A stretch of 64,000 bases of DNA, taken from contig CAWKOA010000006.1 in assembly GCA_963851025.1 (NCBI GenBank), positions 558,001-622,000 of the forward strand, given 5' to 3'. This DNA is from RYN-230 sp963851025 (GTDB taxonomy: Bacteria; Actinomycetota; Actinomycetes; Streptosporangiales; Streptosporangiaceae). How positions within the stretch are numbered: position 1 is the stretch's first letter; each line of letters starts with the position of its first letter. Positions 17,082 to 24,926 of the stretch are shown piece after piece. Below the pieces are notes generated by a model. That model saw only the letters and a program-made list of their open reading frames with translations, was not told the origin of the DNA and ran no database searches. Made by a program: the position numbers and the translations under genes.

Positions 17082-17153
17082 GGAGCCCTCCCCCGGTTAC
17101 TGCGAAACGTGCGGCTCCTGACCTCACCGGACACGCCAGCCGTCCACCGCGTC

Positions 17154-17807
17154 TCAGATGACGATCAGGTAGATGCTGTATACGATCAGCCAGAGCCCGA
17201 GGATCAGGCTCCCCCAGGTGATCACCTGCTCGGTGTGGTTGTTGATCCAGGCTCTGGACCTGGCCAGGAACGCCTGGCTCTGGCTGGGCTTGACACTGGC
17301 GTAGATCTCCATGGCCAGGTAGGACCCCGAGGCGATGATGCAGAACAGGAACAGCGCGAGGTAGCTCCCGGCGCTGGACAGTTTGGCCTCCACGACCGTG
17401 GCGGCGCCTGCGCTGATCAGGATCCAGGGCTGGAGGGCGGGCGCAAGGCCCATGGCGAACCACGGGGACATGTTGTCCACGTGCGCCTGCCACTTCGGTG
17501 GCTTCCTCACCTTCCTCGGTTGCCCCCTCCTCCGGCGCTGCCGGATCGCCACCGCGACCAGGATGACCCCGAGAGTGATCTTCACCGCCAGGTCTGCGAG
17601 TGAGGGTGCCGTGTTTGGCTCGGGCGGATTGTTGCCCGTGGCCAGCACCGTGATGGTGACCACGATGGCCAGGGACGCCAGCCACCCGAACACGAAGGCC
17701 GCGCCTTTTCTCACGCCGCGCTCGGAGGGCAGCACGATAAGGAAGGCCGTCAGCGGCAGCGGGTCGAACGCCACCGCCAGGCCGATCAGGAGGAGGTCAA
17801 GCAGCAC
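17154..17807 (-). CDS. GAP family (Sap/sulfolipid-1-addressing-like) membrane protein
   Basis: A 217-residue polytopic protein with about six hydrophobic segments and the N-terminal LAVAFDPLPLTAFLIVL motif of the GAP/Sap family, a LysE-like exporter fold. In mycobacteria GAP proteins help move glycopeptidolipids or sulfolipid to the surface; the cargo here is unknown. A basic loop (RQRRRRGQPRKVRKPPK) separates the third segment from the rest. It starts (GTG) 16 bp after the MFS gene stops and lacks a strong SD, fitting translational coupling in one transcript. Confidence 0.85.
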   Translation of the reverse strand: MLLDLLLIGLAVAFDPLPLTAFLIVLPSERGVRKGAAFVFGWLASLAIVVTITVLATGNNPPEPNTAPSLADLAVKITLGVILVAVAIRQRRRRGQPRKVRKPPKWQAHVDNMSPWFAMGLAPALQPWILISAGAATVVEAKLSSAGSYLALFLFCIIASGSYLAMEIYASVKPSQSQAFLARSRAWINNHTEQVITWGSLILGLWLIVYSIYLIVI

Positions 17808-17823
17808 GGCCGTAACCTCACCA

Positions 17824-19326
17824 TCACCGTGCCGTTGGCCGCGTCACTGGTCCCGCTGCGGAATCTGATGACTCGCTGGCCTGAATCGGCTGGCGGGGGA
17901 TGAGGACGGCGAGGACCAGGCCGATGAGCGTGACCACGAGCATGATCGTGAGGGCGACGGCGAACGGCTGCCCCTTGGGCAGGGCGACGGCGACCAGGAC
18001 CGAGCCGACCAGGGCGGTGCCCAGCGAGGATCCCAGGTTGGAAACACTGCGGGACAAGCCGGAGATCTCCCCCTGATCGGCGTCGGGGAAGCTGGACTGG
18101 ACCACGTTGACCGAGGACGTCAGCATGACCCCAACACCGGCGCCGAACAGCAGCAGCCCCGGTATCCAGGTCCAGATGCCCGAATGCGCCCGGACCAGGG
18201 CCAGCAGCAAGATCATGCCGGCCGCGGTGGCCAGGAAGCCGGCGACGATCAGCCACCGCTGCGGATGCCGCCGGGCGAACCGGTCGGCACCGGCGGAAGC
18301 GGCCAGGATCCCGATCGTGGCCGGGGTGAGCATCAGCCCGGTCTGGATCGCGTTGTAGCCATTGACCTCCTGCAGGTAGACCGAGACCGTAAAGAACGAT
18401 CCTTGCAGGATCAGCCACTGGATGGTCTGGGTGCCCAGCCCCAAGTTGGCGATCTTGTTGCGGAACAGCCGCAGTGGCAGCAGAACATCCCGGCCCTTGC
18501 GCTCGGCGGAGCGGATGTGCAGGAAGAACCACAGCAAGAACAGCGCGCCAATAGCCACGAACAGCCAGACCGGGGAAATCGAGCCCTTGGGTATCACCAC
18601 CGTGCTGCCGATGGTGAAGTCCTCCCGCGACACCAGGAAGCCGTAGGTCCGCGACTGCAGCAGCCCGAGCACGACGAAGAACAGCCCCGCGGCCGACAGG
18701 ACCGCTCCGGTCAGGTCGAACCGCGGCTTGGGCCCGCTCGTGGCCGGGTCGGTGATCCGGCGGGCCAGGACGGCGATCCAGGCCACGACCAGGACCTGCA
18801 GGCCGAACGAGGCCCGCCAGCTGATCGCGCTGGTCACCAGGCCGCCGATGAGCGGCCCCGCCGCCGCGCCCAGGCCGCCCGCGCCGCTGACCACGCCGAA
18901 GTACCGGGCCCGCGACTTGACGTCGGGGAAGGTCACGGTGACCAGGATGTAGATGGGCGGGATCATCAGCGCCGAGCCCACGCCCTCCAGCAGCGAGTAC
19001 CCCACGATCAGCAGGGGCAGTCCCTGGGCCAGAGCCGCCAGCAGCCCCCCGACACCGTAGACGGCCAGGCCGATGATGAAGCACCGCTTGCGCCCCCAGA
19101 TGTCGGTCAGCTTGCTGCCCGGGATCATCAGCGCGGCCATCGTCAGGGTGAACAGCGTGATCGCGGTCTGGACGCCGCCTACGGTCGTACCGAGGTCCTT
19201 GGCGATCGCGCTGATCGCCACGTTCATGTTCGTCGCTGCATAACTCGCGATGAACTGGGCCAGCGCCAGCGGCAGGATCATCGCCCGGGCCGCGGCGGCC
19301 GCCCTGGACGCTGTGGTGTCACTCAT
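17824..19326 (-). CDS. MFS transporter, DHA2 (EmrB/QacA) type
   Basis: The 500-residue, 14-segment major facilitator has motif A-like GSKLTDIWGRKRCF between segments 2 and 3. The motif C-like region GGLGAAAGPLIGGLVTSAIS in segment 5 is characteristic of drug:H+ antiporters. The ATG overlaps the upstream small gene stop (ATGA). The C-terminus is cytosolic and Ser/Ala-rich. The likely role is proton-driven export of a hydrophobic compound. Sharing a transcript with a GAP family protein suggests a joint export function, which is inference. Confidence 0.93.
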   Translation of the reverse strand: MSDTTASRAAAAARAMILPLALAQFIASYAATNMNVAISAIAKDLGTTVGGVQTAITLFTLTMAALMIPGSKLTDIWGRKRCFIIGLAVYGVGGLLAALAQGLPLLIVGYSLLEGVGSALMIPPIYILVTVTFPDVKSRARYFGVVSGAGGLGAAAGPLIGGLVTSAISWRASFGLQVLVVAWIAVLARRITDPATSGPKPRFDLTGAVLSAAGLFFVVLGLLQSRTYGFLVSREDFTIGSTVVIPKGSISPVWLFVAIGALFLLWFFLHIRSAERKGRDVLLPLRLFRNKIANLGLGTQTIQWLILQGSFFTVSVYLQEVNGYNAIQTGLMLTPATIGILAASAGADRFARRHPQRWLIVAGFLATAAGMILLLALVRAHSGIWTWIPGLLLFGAGVGVMLTSSVNVVQSSFPDADQGEISGLSRSVSNLGSSLGTALVGSVLVAVALPKGQPFAVALTIMLVVTLIGLVLAVLIPRQPIQASESSDSAAGPVTRPTAR

Positions 19327-19604
19327 CGCGGCCTGTCACCGGCGCCCGCGCAGGCCGTTGGGTGGTGCAGGTCGAGGTGCTGCTCATATGCAGCCACGCC
19401 CGCCACGATCGGGTACGGCCCGCGGATCCGCTGCAGCTCAGGTGAGACGTCGCGGTAATCCAGGTCGGGATGGTCCCCGCAGTCGCAGCAGATGATCTCG
19501 AACGCGCTGGTGTAGCCGCCTTGCACCCGGCCATCCACGATGTGCGCTGGCCGGCGCCGCAGAACCACCGTCCATCCCAGCGCGGGTTGATCACAGGCCC
19601 GCAT
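19323..19604 (-). CDS. Small conserved protein with CxCGDHP motif, unknown
   Basis: The protein has 93 residues. It has the compact conserved core FEIICCDCGDHPDLDYRDVS followed by ELQRIRGPYPIVAGVAAYEQ and a C-terminal HLDLHH. Two or three Cys plus clustered His could bind a metal, but a full zinc motif is not evident. The start overlaps the SulP stop by 14 bases and its stop overlaps the MFS start (ATGA), so it is tightly embedded in the operon. I recall similar small actinobacterial proteins but no assigned function. Confidence 0.75.
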   Translation of the reverse strand: MRACDQPALGWTVVLRRRPAHIVDGRVQGGYTSAFEIICCDCGDHPDLDYRDVSPELQRIRGPYPIVAGVAAYEQHLDLHHPTACAGAGDRPR

Positions 19605-21318
19605 GACTGCCTCCTTGGGCGATGATCTGCGCCTCTACGGCGTGGTCGACGGCGTCGTGGGTCTTGTCGTCGCCGATGCGATCGAGGACGCCGTCGCGCG
19701 CCAGGAGCTCACGGACGGCCGGCTTGATCCGGGCGAGGCGCAGGGTCACGCCGGCTTGCCTGGTGAGCTCGAGGATCTCGCGCATCTTCGCCGACCCTTG
19801 GGAGTCGATGAAGTCGATCCCCTCGCAATCGAGGACGATCGCGGTGATCTCGGGTGTGGACAAGGCGACCTCCCGGACCCGGTCCTCCAGGGCATCAGAG
19901 GTGGCGAAGAACAGGCCGCCATCCAGCCGGAGGACCACGACTCCGGGGAACTGCTCGTCGCCGGGGTGTTCGTCCAGCTCCCGGAAGGCCTGGGTGCCTG
20001 TCTCCCGTCCTAGCAACGGCATGTGGGGCCGCGTCGCCACTGAGATGAGCCAGATCAGCGAGAGCCCGATCCCGATCATCACTCCGGCGAGCACGCCGAC
20101 CAGGAGGGTCCCGGTGATGGCTGCGATCGCGATCCAGAAATCGAAGCGCTGCACCCGAGCGAGGCGGCGCATCTCGGGCACGTCCATCATCCCCATGACC
20201 ACTGCCTCGATAATGAGGGCAGCGAGCACCGGCTTGGGCAGGACAGAGAAGACCGGCGCCAGGAACAGGAGGGTAAGCAGGACCGTCACGCCGGAGGTGA
20301 GCGACGCCAGGCCGGTGCGCGCACCCGAGTGGTCGTTCAGTGAGCTCGCGGACAGGCTCGTGGAGACCGGCATTCCCTGGAACAGGCCGGCGCCGGCATT
20401 GGCTATGCCCTGGGCAGCCGATTCCTGGTTAATGTCGATGCGGTAGCGGTGCCTGGCCGCGAATGTCCTGGCGTCGCCAGCGGTTTGCGAGAACCCGATG
20501 AGGACGAGCGCCACCGCCGCGAGGGCAACTGTGCTCGCATGATCGCCCAGCAGCTGAGGCTCGGGGACCTGCAGGGACGGCAGTCCTCGTGGCACCTCCC
20601 CCACCAGGGCCACGCCGTGCGCGCCGAGATCGAAAAGCCATGACGCCACCAGGCCACCGACGACCAGGACGAGGGCGCCGGGGATGCGGGGTGCAATCAT
20701 CCTCAACCCGAACACGACCACGAGCGCGGCTGCGCCGACGACCACGGTCACCATCTGGGCGTCACCGAGCGTGCCAAGCCAGGACCATAGCTCCTGGACC
20801 GGGTTCGAGCCGGTGACCTTCGTGCCCGTGAGCTTGGGAAGCTCACCGATCACCACGTCGATCGCGGCGCCGAATAGGAAGCCGGTAACCACGGCCCGGG
20901 AGAGGAACTGCGCGATCCACCCCATCTTCAGCACCGCGAGGGCAACGAACAGCACACCAGAGGCCAGGGTGATCAACGCCACGAAGGACGCCACGTCATG
21001 GACCCCCGTGACCCCGGCGACCGCGACCGCGCTCGCGGCCACGGCCGCCAATCCCGAGCTCGGCCCGGTCGAGATCTGCCGGCTCGTCCCGAAGACCGCG
21101 TAAAGGATGGCGCCGGCTGCGGCCGCGTACAGACCGTTCTGCAGCGGGATTCCCGCAATCCCGGCGTAGCCGAGGTTCTTCGGAACGATCAGGGCCGCCA
21201 CCGTCACCCCGGCGATGAGATCACCCCTGAGCCAGCCGCGCTCGTAGGAGCGGATCCATCCGGCCATCGGGACGAAACGCCACCGGTCACGCGCCGGTGC
21301 TGCCTGGGCCCTGCTCAC
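19591..21318 (-). CDS. SulP family inorganic anion transporter with STAS domain
   Basis: The protein has 575 residues from a GTG. The membrane domain (about 20-415) starts with the SulP signature region (AALIVPKNLGYAGIAGIPLQ) and has about 12-14 segments. The C-terminal STAS domain (about 440-560) contains LRLDGGLFFATSD and IVLDCEGIDFIDSQGSAKM. SulP proteins carry sulfate, bicarbonate or other anions; the substrate is not predictable. It is the first gene of a leftward run with the small CxCGD protein, an MFS exporter and a GAP protein. Confidence 0.95.
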   Translation of the reverse strand: MSRAQAAPARDRWRFVPMAGWIRSYERGWLRGDLIAGVTVAALIVPKNLGYAGIAGIPLQNGLYAAAAGAILYAVFGTSRQISTGPSSGLAAVAASAVAVAGVTGVHDVASFVALITLASGVLFVALAVLKMGWIAQFLSRAVVTGFLFGAAIDVVIGELPKLTGTKVTGSNPVQELWSWLGTLGDAQMVTVVVGAAALVVVFGLRMIAPRIPGALVLVVGGLVASWLFDLGAHGVALVGEVPRGLPSLQVPEPQLLGDHASTVALAAVALVLIGFSQTAGDARTFAARHRYRIDINQESAAQGIANAGAGLFQGMPVSTSLSASSLNDHSGARTGLASLTSGVTVLLTLLFLAPVFSVLPKPVLAALIIEAVVMGMMDVPEMRRLARVQRFDFWIAIAAITGTLLVGVLAGVMIGIGLSLIWLISVATRPHMPLLGRETGTQAFRELDEHPGDEQFPGVVVLRLDGGLFFATSDALEDRVREVALSTPEITAIVLDCEGIDFIDSQGSAKMREILELTRQAGVTLRLARIKPAVRELLARDGVLDRIGDDKTHDAVDHAVEAQIIAQGGSHAGL

Positions 21319-21397
21319 GGCTCCATCCGTGGTGAGATCCGGGCCTGCCCGGGCCTCCAGGGCGGCGGGAGCCGACCGCGATGCGGGCTCATGCGGA

Positions 21398-21898
21398 CTA
21401 CCCGGCGGCCGGCTGGTCCCCGTGCAGGGCGGCCTGAAGTTCCTTCTCGTCTTCCTTGGACAGGGAGGTCTTCAGGACCGTGCCGCCGTACTTGCTCATC
21501 GCCTCGATGGCCTTGTCGGGGGTCACCTTTTCCAGCATCAGGAACAGCGCGGAGGTGCCCGGCTTGACCATGTCACGGACCTGCTCCTGGAACTGCTTGT
21601 CGATACTGGTCTTGGCCATCTTGCCCATCAGGGCGCCCAGCCCGGCGCCGATGGCCATCCCGAACACCGGGATGAAGAACAGCAGGCCGAACAGCATCCC
21701 CCAGAACATCCCCCAGGTGGCCCCCGCGCCGACCGCGTGATGCTGGGTGTGGACGTGATAGCTGCCGTCCTTGTCCCGCACGATCACCGCGATCGCATCT
21801 GGCTGGATGATCAGATCCTGGGCCAGCCGGCGTGCCTCCCCGGCGGCGGCCTCCGCCGTCGTCTCGTCCGGATAGCCGATGGCAATCAGATCAGCCAT
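21398..21898 (-). CDS. DUF1269 domain-containing membrane protein
   Basis: The protein has 166 residues from the ATG at 21898 (MADLIAIGYPDETTAE), preceded by AAAGGGG; the frame also has an ATG five codons earlier. The family pattern is complete: an N-terminal alpha/beta part, a Gly-rich membrane hairpin (GATWGMFWGMLFGLLFFIPV, then AIGAGLGALMG) and a C-terminal region with TSALFLMLEKV. DUF1269 proteins are stress-associated membrane proteins with no proven activity. It is co-oriented with SulP downstream (79-bp gap) and with DUF7144 upstream. Confidence 0.9.
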   Translation of the reverse strand: MADLIAIGYPDETTAEAAAGEARRLAQDLIIQPDAIAVIVRDKDGSYHVHTQHHAVGAGATWGMFWGMLFGLLFFIPVFGMAIGAGLGALMGKMAKTSIDKQFQEQVRDMVKPGTSALFLMLEKVTPDKAIEAMSKYGGTVLKTSLSKEDEKELQAALHGDQPAAG

Positions 21899-22015
21899 GG
21901 CGTGCCCCTTTCTCATGCATAGTTGCCCTTAATCCTGCTGCCAGCCTGAGATCGAGTCGTCACCCTGCCGCGGGTGAACTCGCGCTCGCATGTGGAGTGC
22001 TTTGCGCCGCCGCAC

Positions 22016-22441
22016 CTAACCTGCGAGGTTCTTGCGGCTGCCGTAAGCGCACAGCCCCCACAGGGCGACGATGTCCACGGCGATGATCATCAAGGACCAG
22101 AACGGATAGGCGGGTATAAAGAACATCTGGCCGATGGCGTTGAGCCCGACCACGGCGACGGCAAACCAGCGCGCCACGGGGTTGCCTACCAGTACCCCAG
22201 CGGCGGCCAGGAGCAGCAGGGCACCAAAGATGAGCATGACCCAGCCCCAGGCTCTCAAGTCGCCGATTACGTAGTGAGCATTGGCGACATACACATGTGA
22301 CCGGGCGATCGCGGCTATGCCATCAAGCAGGTTGAAGAAGCCGAGGACTAGCAGCAGAACCGACGCGAAAATGATGAGGCCCTGGCCTTCCGCAGGGCGC
22401 CCGCCCGTATCCCTGGACGGCGTGGTTGTTGCCGACGTCAT
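22016..22441 (-). CDS. DUF7144 family membrane protein
   Basis: The 141-residue protein has a polar N-terminus and four hydrophobic segments at about 20-42, 62-84, 88-108 and 113-133. The motif FFNLLDGIAAIARSHVYVA follows the first segment, and DLRAWGWVMLIFGALLL begins the second. These match the small actinobacterial DUF7144 membrane family. Its function is unknown. It is transcribed away from the VIT1-like gene across a 156-bp region holding a perfect 8-bp hairpin. Confidence 0.88.
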   Translation of the reverse strand: MTSATTTPSRDTGGRPAEGQGLIIFASVLLLVLGFFNLLDGIAAIARSHVYVANAHYVIGDLRAWGWVMLIFGALLLLAAAGVLVGNPVARWFAVAVVGLNAIGQMFFIPAYPFWSLMIIAVDIVALWGLCAYGSRKNLAG

Positions 22442-22508
22442 GTCAACCCTCCTAATTCAGGAACTGACGACCTTCCTCATGAGTGTGTTTGACCGGTCCG
22501 GGGATGTC

Positions 22509-22528
22509 GTCACCCTTCGGAGGGTGAC
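22509..22528. promoter_or_regulatory. Perfect hairpin/palindrome between DUF7144 and VIT genes
   Basis: GTCACCCT (22509-22516), loop TCGG, AGGGTGAC (22521-22528). It lies centrally between two divergent starts (68 and 70 bases away), which fits an operator or a stable 5' UTR hairpin. No T-tract follows. Confidence 0.45.
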
Positions 22529-22597
22529 TCCAGCCTGCTGGCGTTGTCGTGTACGGCCGCCGTAGAGGGAGGCGACGTCACGGTATTTACTGGACGC

Positions 22598-23362
22598 ATG
22601 AGCGCTGACGACGCCATGCCCTCCGCCGCGCAGGTCGAGGCGGCCGAGAGCGGGCAGCCGACTCACCCCCGGGAGCCGCATTCTGGCGGGACCGCGGGGC
22701 GCTTGAACTGGCTGCGGGCCGGGGTGCTGGGGGCCAACGACGGGATCGTGTCGGTGGCGGGCATCGTCATCGGGGTGGCGGGGGCCACGACGTCCCGCGG
22801 CCCCATCTTCACCGCCGGGCTGGCCGGGCTGGTCGCCGGGGCCGTGTCGATGTCGCTGGGTGAGTACGTGTCGGTCTCCAGCCAGCGCGACAGCGAGCAC
22901 GCGGAGATCAAGCAGGAGAAACGTGAACTCGCTGACGACCCAGACGCCGAGCTGACCGAGCTGACCGCGCTGTACGAGGCCAAGGGCCTGTCCGCGGCCA
23001 CCGCCCGGACGGTCGCCACCGAGCTGACCGCCCGCGGTGCCCTGGACGCCCATCTGGACGCCGAACTGCACATCGACCCCGATGACATCCCCAGCCCGGT
23101 CCAGGCGGCCGGCGCGTCGGCGCTGGCGTTCACCCTGGGTGCTGTGCTGCCGATGCTGGCCATCCTGCTGCCTCCGGCCAGCCTGCGGGTCCCGGTGACT
23201 TTCGTCGGCGTCCTGATCGCCCTCGGCCTGACCGGTGCCCTCAGCGCCCGCCTGGGCGGCAGCAACGTCCGGCGCGCCGTCTTGCGGGTGGTCATCGGCG
23301 GAGCGCTCGGCCTGGCTTTCACCTACGGCATCGGGCACCTGTTCGGCACCGCCATCGGCTGA
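22598..23362 (+). CDS. VIT1/CCC1 family transporter
   Basis: About 254 residues from the ATG at 22598; earlier in-frame starts to 22544 are possible and no SD settles it. After a polar N-terminus come RAGVLGANDGIVSVAGIVIG and AGLVAGAVSMSLGEYVSVSS, both hallmarks of VIT1/CCC1 transporters of Fe2+/Mn2+. A charged cytosolic metal-binding-type helix (QRDSEHAEIKQEKRELAD) follows, then three C-terminal membrane segments. It probably exports or sequesters divalent metal. It converges with the SHOCT protein gene. Confidence 0.92.
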   Translation: MSADDAMPSAAQVEAAESGQPTHPREPHSGGTAGRLNWLRAGVLGANDGIVSVAGIVIGVAGATTSRGPIFTAGLAGLVAGAVSMSLGEYVSVSSQRDSEHAEIKQEKRELADDPDAELTELTALYEAKGLSAATARTVATELTARGALDAHLDAELHIDPDDIPSPVQAAGASALAFTLGAVLPMLAILLPPASLRVPVTFVGVLIALGLTGALSARLGGSNVRRAVLRVVIGGALGLAFTYGIGHLFGTAIG

Positions 23363-23399
23363 TGCTGGCGCCGGACCGGCCAGCGCTCCGCTCATCCGG

Positions 23400-23708
23400 T
23401 CAGGTTCGATCACGCGCGGGTGGGTGGTTTTCGGCGCGAGCAGCCGAGGCGCTGCCCCGCAGGACGGCGAGGCGCCGCTGGTACTCGTCCTCGTTGATCT
23501 CGCTGCGGGCATATCGCCCGGCGAGCAGGCCTTCGGGGTCTTGCGGCCGGGGCGGCTCCGGGGGTCCCCCGGCCTGCGGGGCACCGCGGCCGGCGTGATG
23601 GCCCAGCGCCACGATGGCGTAGACGGCCAGGCCCGCGAGCAGGATGAGGCTGATCGTCATGAGGGCGTATCCCCAGCCGCCCGTGCCGTTGCCGTATCCG
23701 TACATCAT
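23400..23708 (-). CDS. SHOCT domain-containing small membrane protein
   Basis: The protein has 102 residues from the ATG at 23708 (MMYGYGNGTGGWGYALM), chosen for the AAGGAGACG just upstream. One transmembrane segment lies at about 15-37, then a Pro/Gly linker. The C-terminal SHOCT motif is complete: DPEGLLAGRYARSEINEDEY QRRLAVL. SHOCT modules act as short oligomerisation or tethering tails. It lies 20 bp downstream of the secreted peptide gene on the same strand, likely co-transcribed with it. Confidence 0.87.
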   Translation of the reverse strand: MMYGYGNGTGGWGYALMTISLILLAGLAVYAIVALGHHAGRGAPQAGGPPEPPRPQDPEGLLAGRYARSEINEDEYQRRLAVLRGSASAARAENHPPARDRT

Positions 23709-23728
23709 CGTCGTCTCCTTCATCCGGG

Positions 23729-24085
23729 CTAATGCCCCATGCCCATCCCGGCCGCCGGGCTCATCCGGCCCGGGCCCGGAACGGTCCGGGGGACCGGGCT
23801 GACCATGTCATCCAGATGGCTGCGCATCTCGCGGAGCATCGCCGACTTCTGTGCGGCGGCTCCGATGAGCGGCTGCCGGCCCCATGGCATGCGGATCATC
23901 CCGCTCGTGTCGCCGGGATCGCGCGGGCACCAGCCCGCCCGCGGCCCCGCCGTCGCGGCGGCCCAGGTGGCGGGAGCGGCCGGGGTGCGGGCCGAGGCCA
24001 GGGCCACGCCGCCGGATGCCAGTGCCCCGGCGGCCAGCCCGGCCGCGGCCAGCCCGCCAGCCACGCGCTTTCCGTTCAGCTTCAT
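23729..24085 (-). CDS. Secreted or lipid-free exported small protein, unknown
   Basis: The protein has 118 residues from the ATG at 24085 behind GAGGAG. A signal peptide of about 30 residues (MKLNGKRVAGGLAAAGLAAG... ALASA) leads to a mature part with WCPRDPGDTSGMIRMPWGRQ and a Met-rich tail ending MSPAAGMGMGH. No enzyme motif is visible. The Met/His tail hints at metal (copper-type) binding, which is speculative. It is divergent from a two-component system, with direct repeats between them, so it may be a target of that system. Confidence 0.72.
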   Translation of the reverse strand: MKLNGKRVAGGLAAAGLAAGALASGGVALASARTPAAPATWAAATAGPRAGWCPRDPGDTSGMIRMPWGRQPLIGAAAQKSAMLREMRSHLDDMVSPVPRTVPGPGRMSPAAGMGMGH

Positions 24086-24159
24086 CGTGATCAGCTCCTC
24101 GCTTATCTCTTCCTCGTTCCCAGCGTCGCGGGATGGTGTGAGGCGACGACCGGCGCGGG

Positions 24160-24178
24160 CGTGAAGCTTCCGTGAAGC
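24160..24178. promoter_or_regulatory. Direct repeats CGTGAAGC with 11-bp period (candidate response-regulator box)
   Basis: CGTGAAGC occurs at 24160-24167 and 24171-24178, one helical turn apart, in the divergent region between the secreted protein gene and the OmpR-type regulator. Tandem repeats at 11-bp spacing are the usual recognition form of OmpR/PhoB-type dimers (family knowledge). Autoregulation is inferred. Confidence 0.5.
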
Positions 24179-24236
24179 CCCGCCCGGAGTGACCGGGAGA
24201 ATCCCCCGGGGCCATAGCGTTGGGCAGGGGTGAGCG

Positions 24237-24926
24237 ATGCGCCGGATCCTGGTGGTGGACGATGAACCGCATATCCGTGCCGTGCTGCGCGGGTACCTGG
24301 AGGCGGACGGGTTCGCCGTGTCCGAGGCCGGAGACGGGGAAACGGCCCTGCGCCTGGTGCGCGACGGCGCCCCCGACCTCGTCCTGCTGGATGTGATGCT
24401 GCCCGGAATAGACGGCCTCGAGGTGCTCCGCCAGGTGCGGACGTTCAGCGAGGTGTACGTCATCCTGGTGACAGCCCGCACCGAGGAGGTTGACAAGCTG
24501 GTCGGCCTCGGCGTCGGTGCCGACGACTATGTAACCAAGCCGTTCAGCCCCCGCGAGGTGGCGGCGCGGGTGAAAGCCGTGCTGCGCCGCGACCGCGGCG
24601 GGCCGCAGCACAGTGCAGGCGTGCTGCGGTTCGCGGGCGTGACCGTCGACCCGGGTGCCCACGAGGTACGGGTGGACGGCACGCCAGTGACCATGTCCGC
24701 GCTGGAGTTCAATGTGCTGGCCGCGCTGGCGGAGGCACCTGGGCGGGTGTTCTCCCGCCGCCAGTTGCTGGAGCGGGTCTGGGGCTATGACTTCTTCGGC
24801 GACGAGCGGGTCGTCGACGTGCACATCCGCGGCCTGCGGGCCCGGCTCGGCGACGATGCGGCCAGCCCGCAGCTGATCGCCACCGTGCGGGGGGTCGGGT
24901 ACAAGTTCATCGGGCGGCCGGAATGA
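24237..24926 (+). CDS. OmpR-type response regulator
   Basis: The protein has 229 residues. The receiver domain has the acidic pair in VVDDEP, the phospho-acceptor Asp in LVLLDVMLPGIDG (about 51), the Thr in LVTAR and the Lys in VTKPFSPRE (about 101). The C-terminal winged helix (about 130-228) has SALEFNVLAALAEAPGRVFS and the recognition helix in ERVVDVHIRGLRARL. Its stop overlaps the kinase start (ATGA), so the pair is co-translated. Confidence 0.96.
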   Translation: MRRILVVDDEPHIRAVLRGYLEADGFAVSEAGDGETALRLVRDGAPDLVLLDVMLPGIDGLEVLRQVRTFSEVYVILVTARTEEVDKLVGLGVGADDYVTKPFSPREVAARVKAVLRRDRGGPQHSAGVLRFAGVTVDPGAHEVRVDGTPVTMSALEFNVLAALAEAPGRVFSRRQLLERVWGYDFFGDERVVDVHIRGLRARLGDDAASPQLIATVRGVGYKFIGRPE

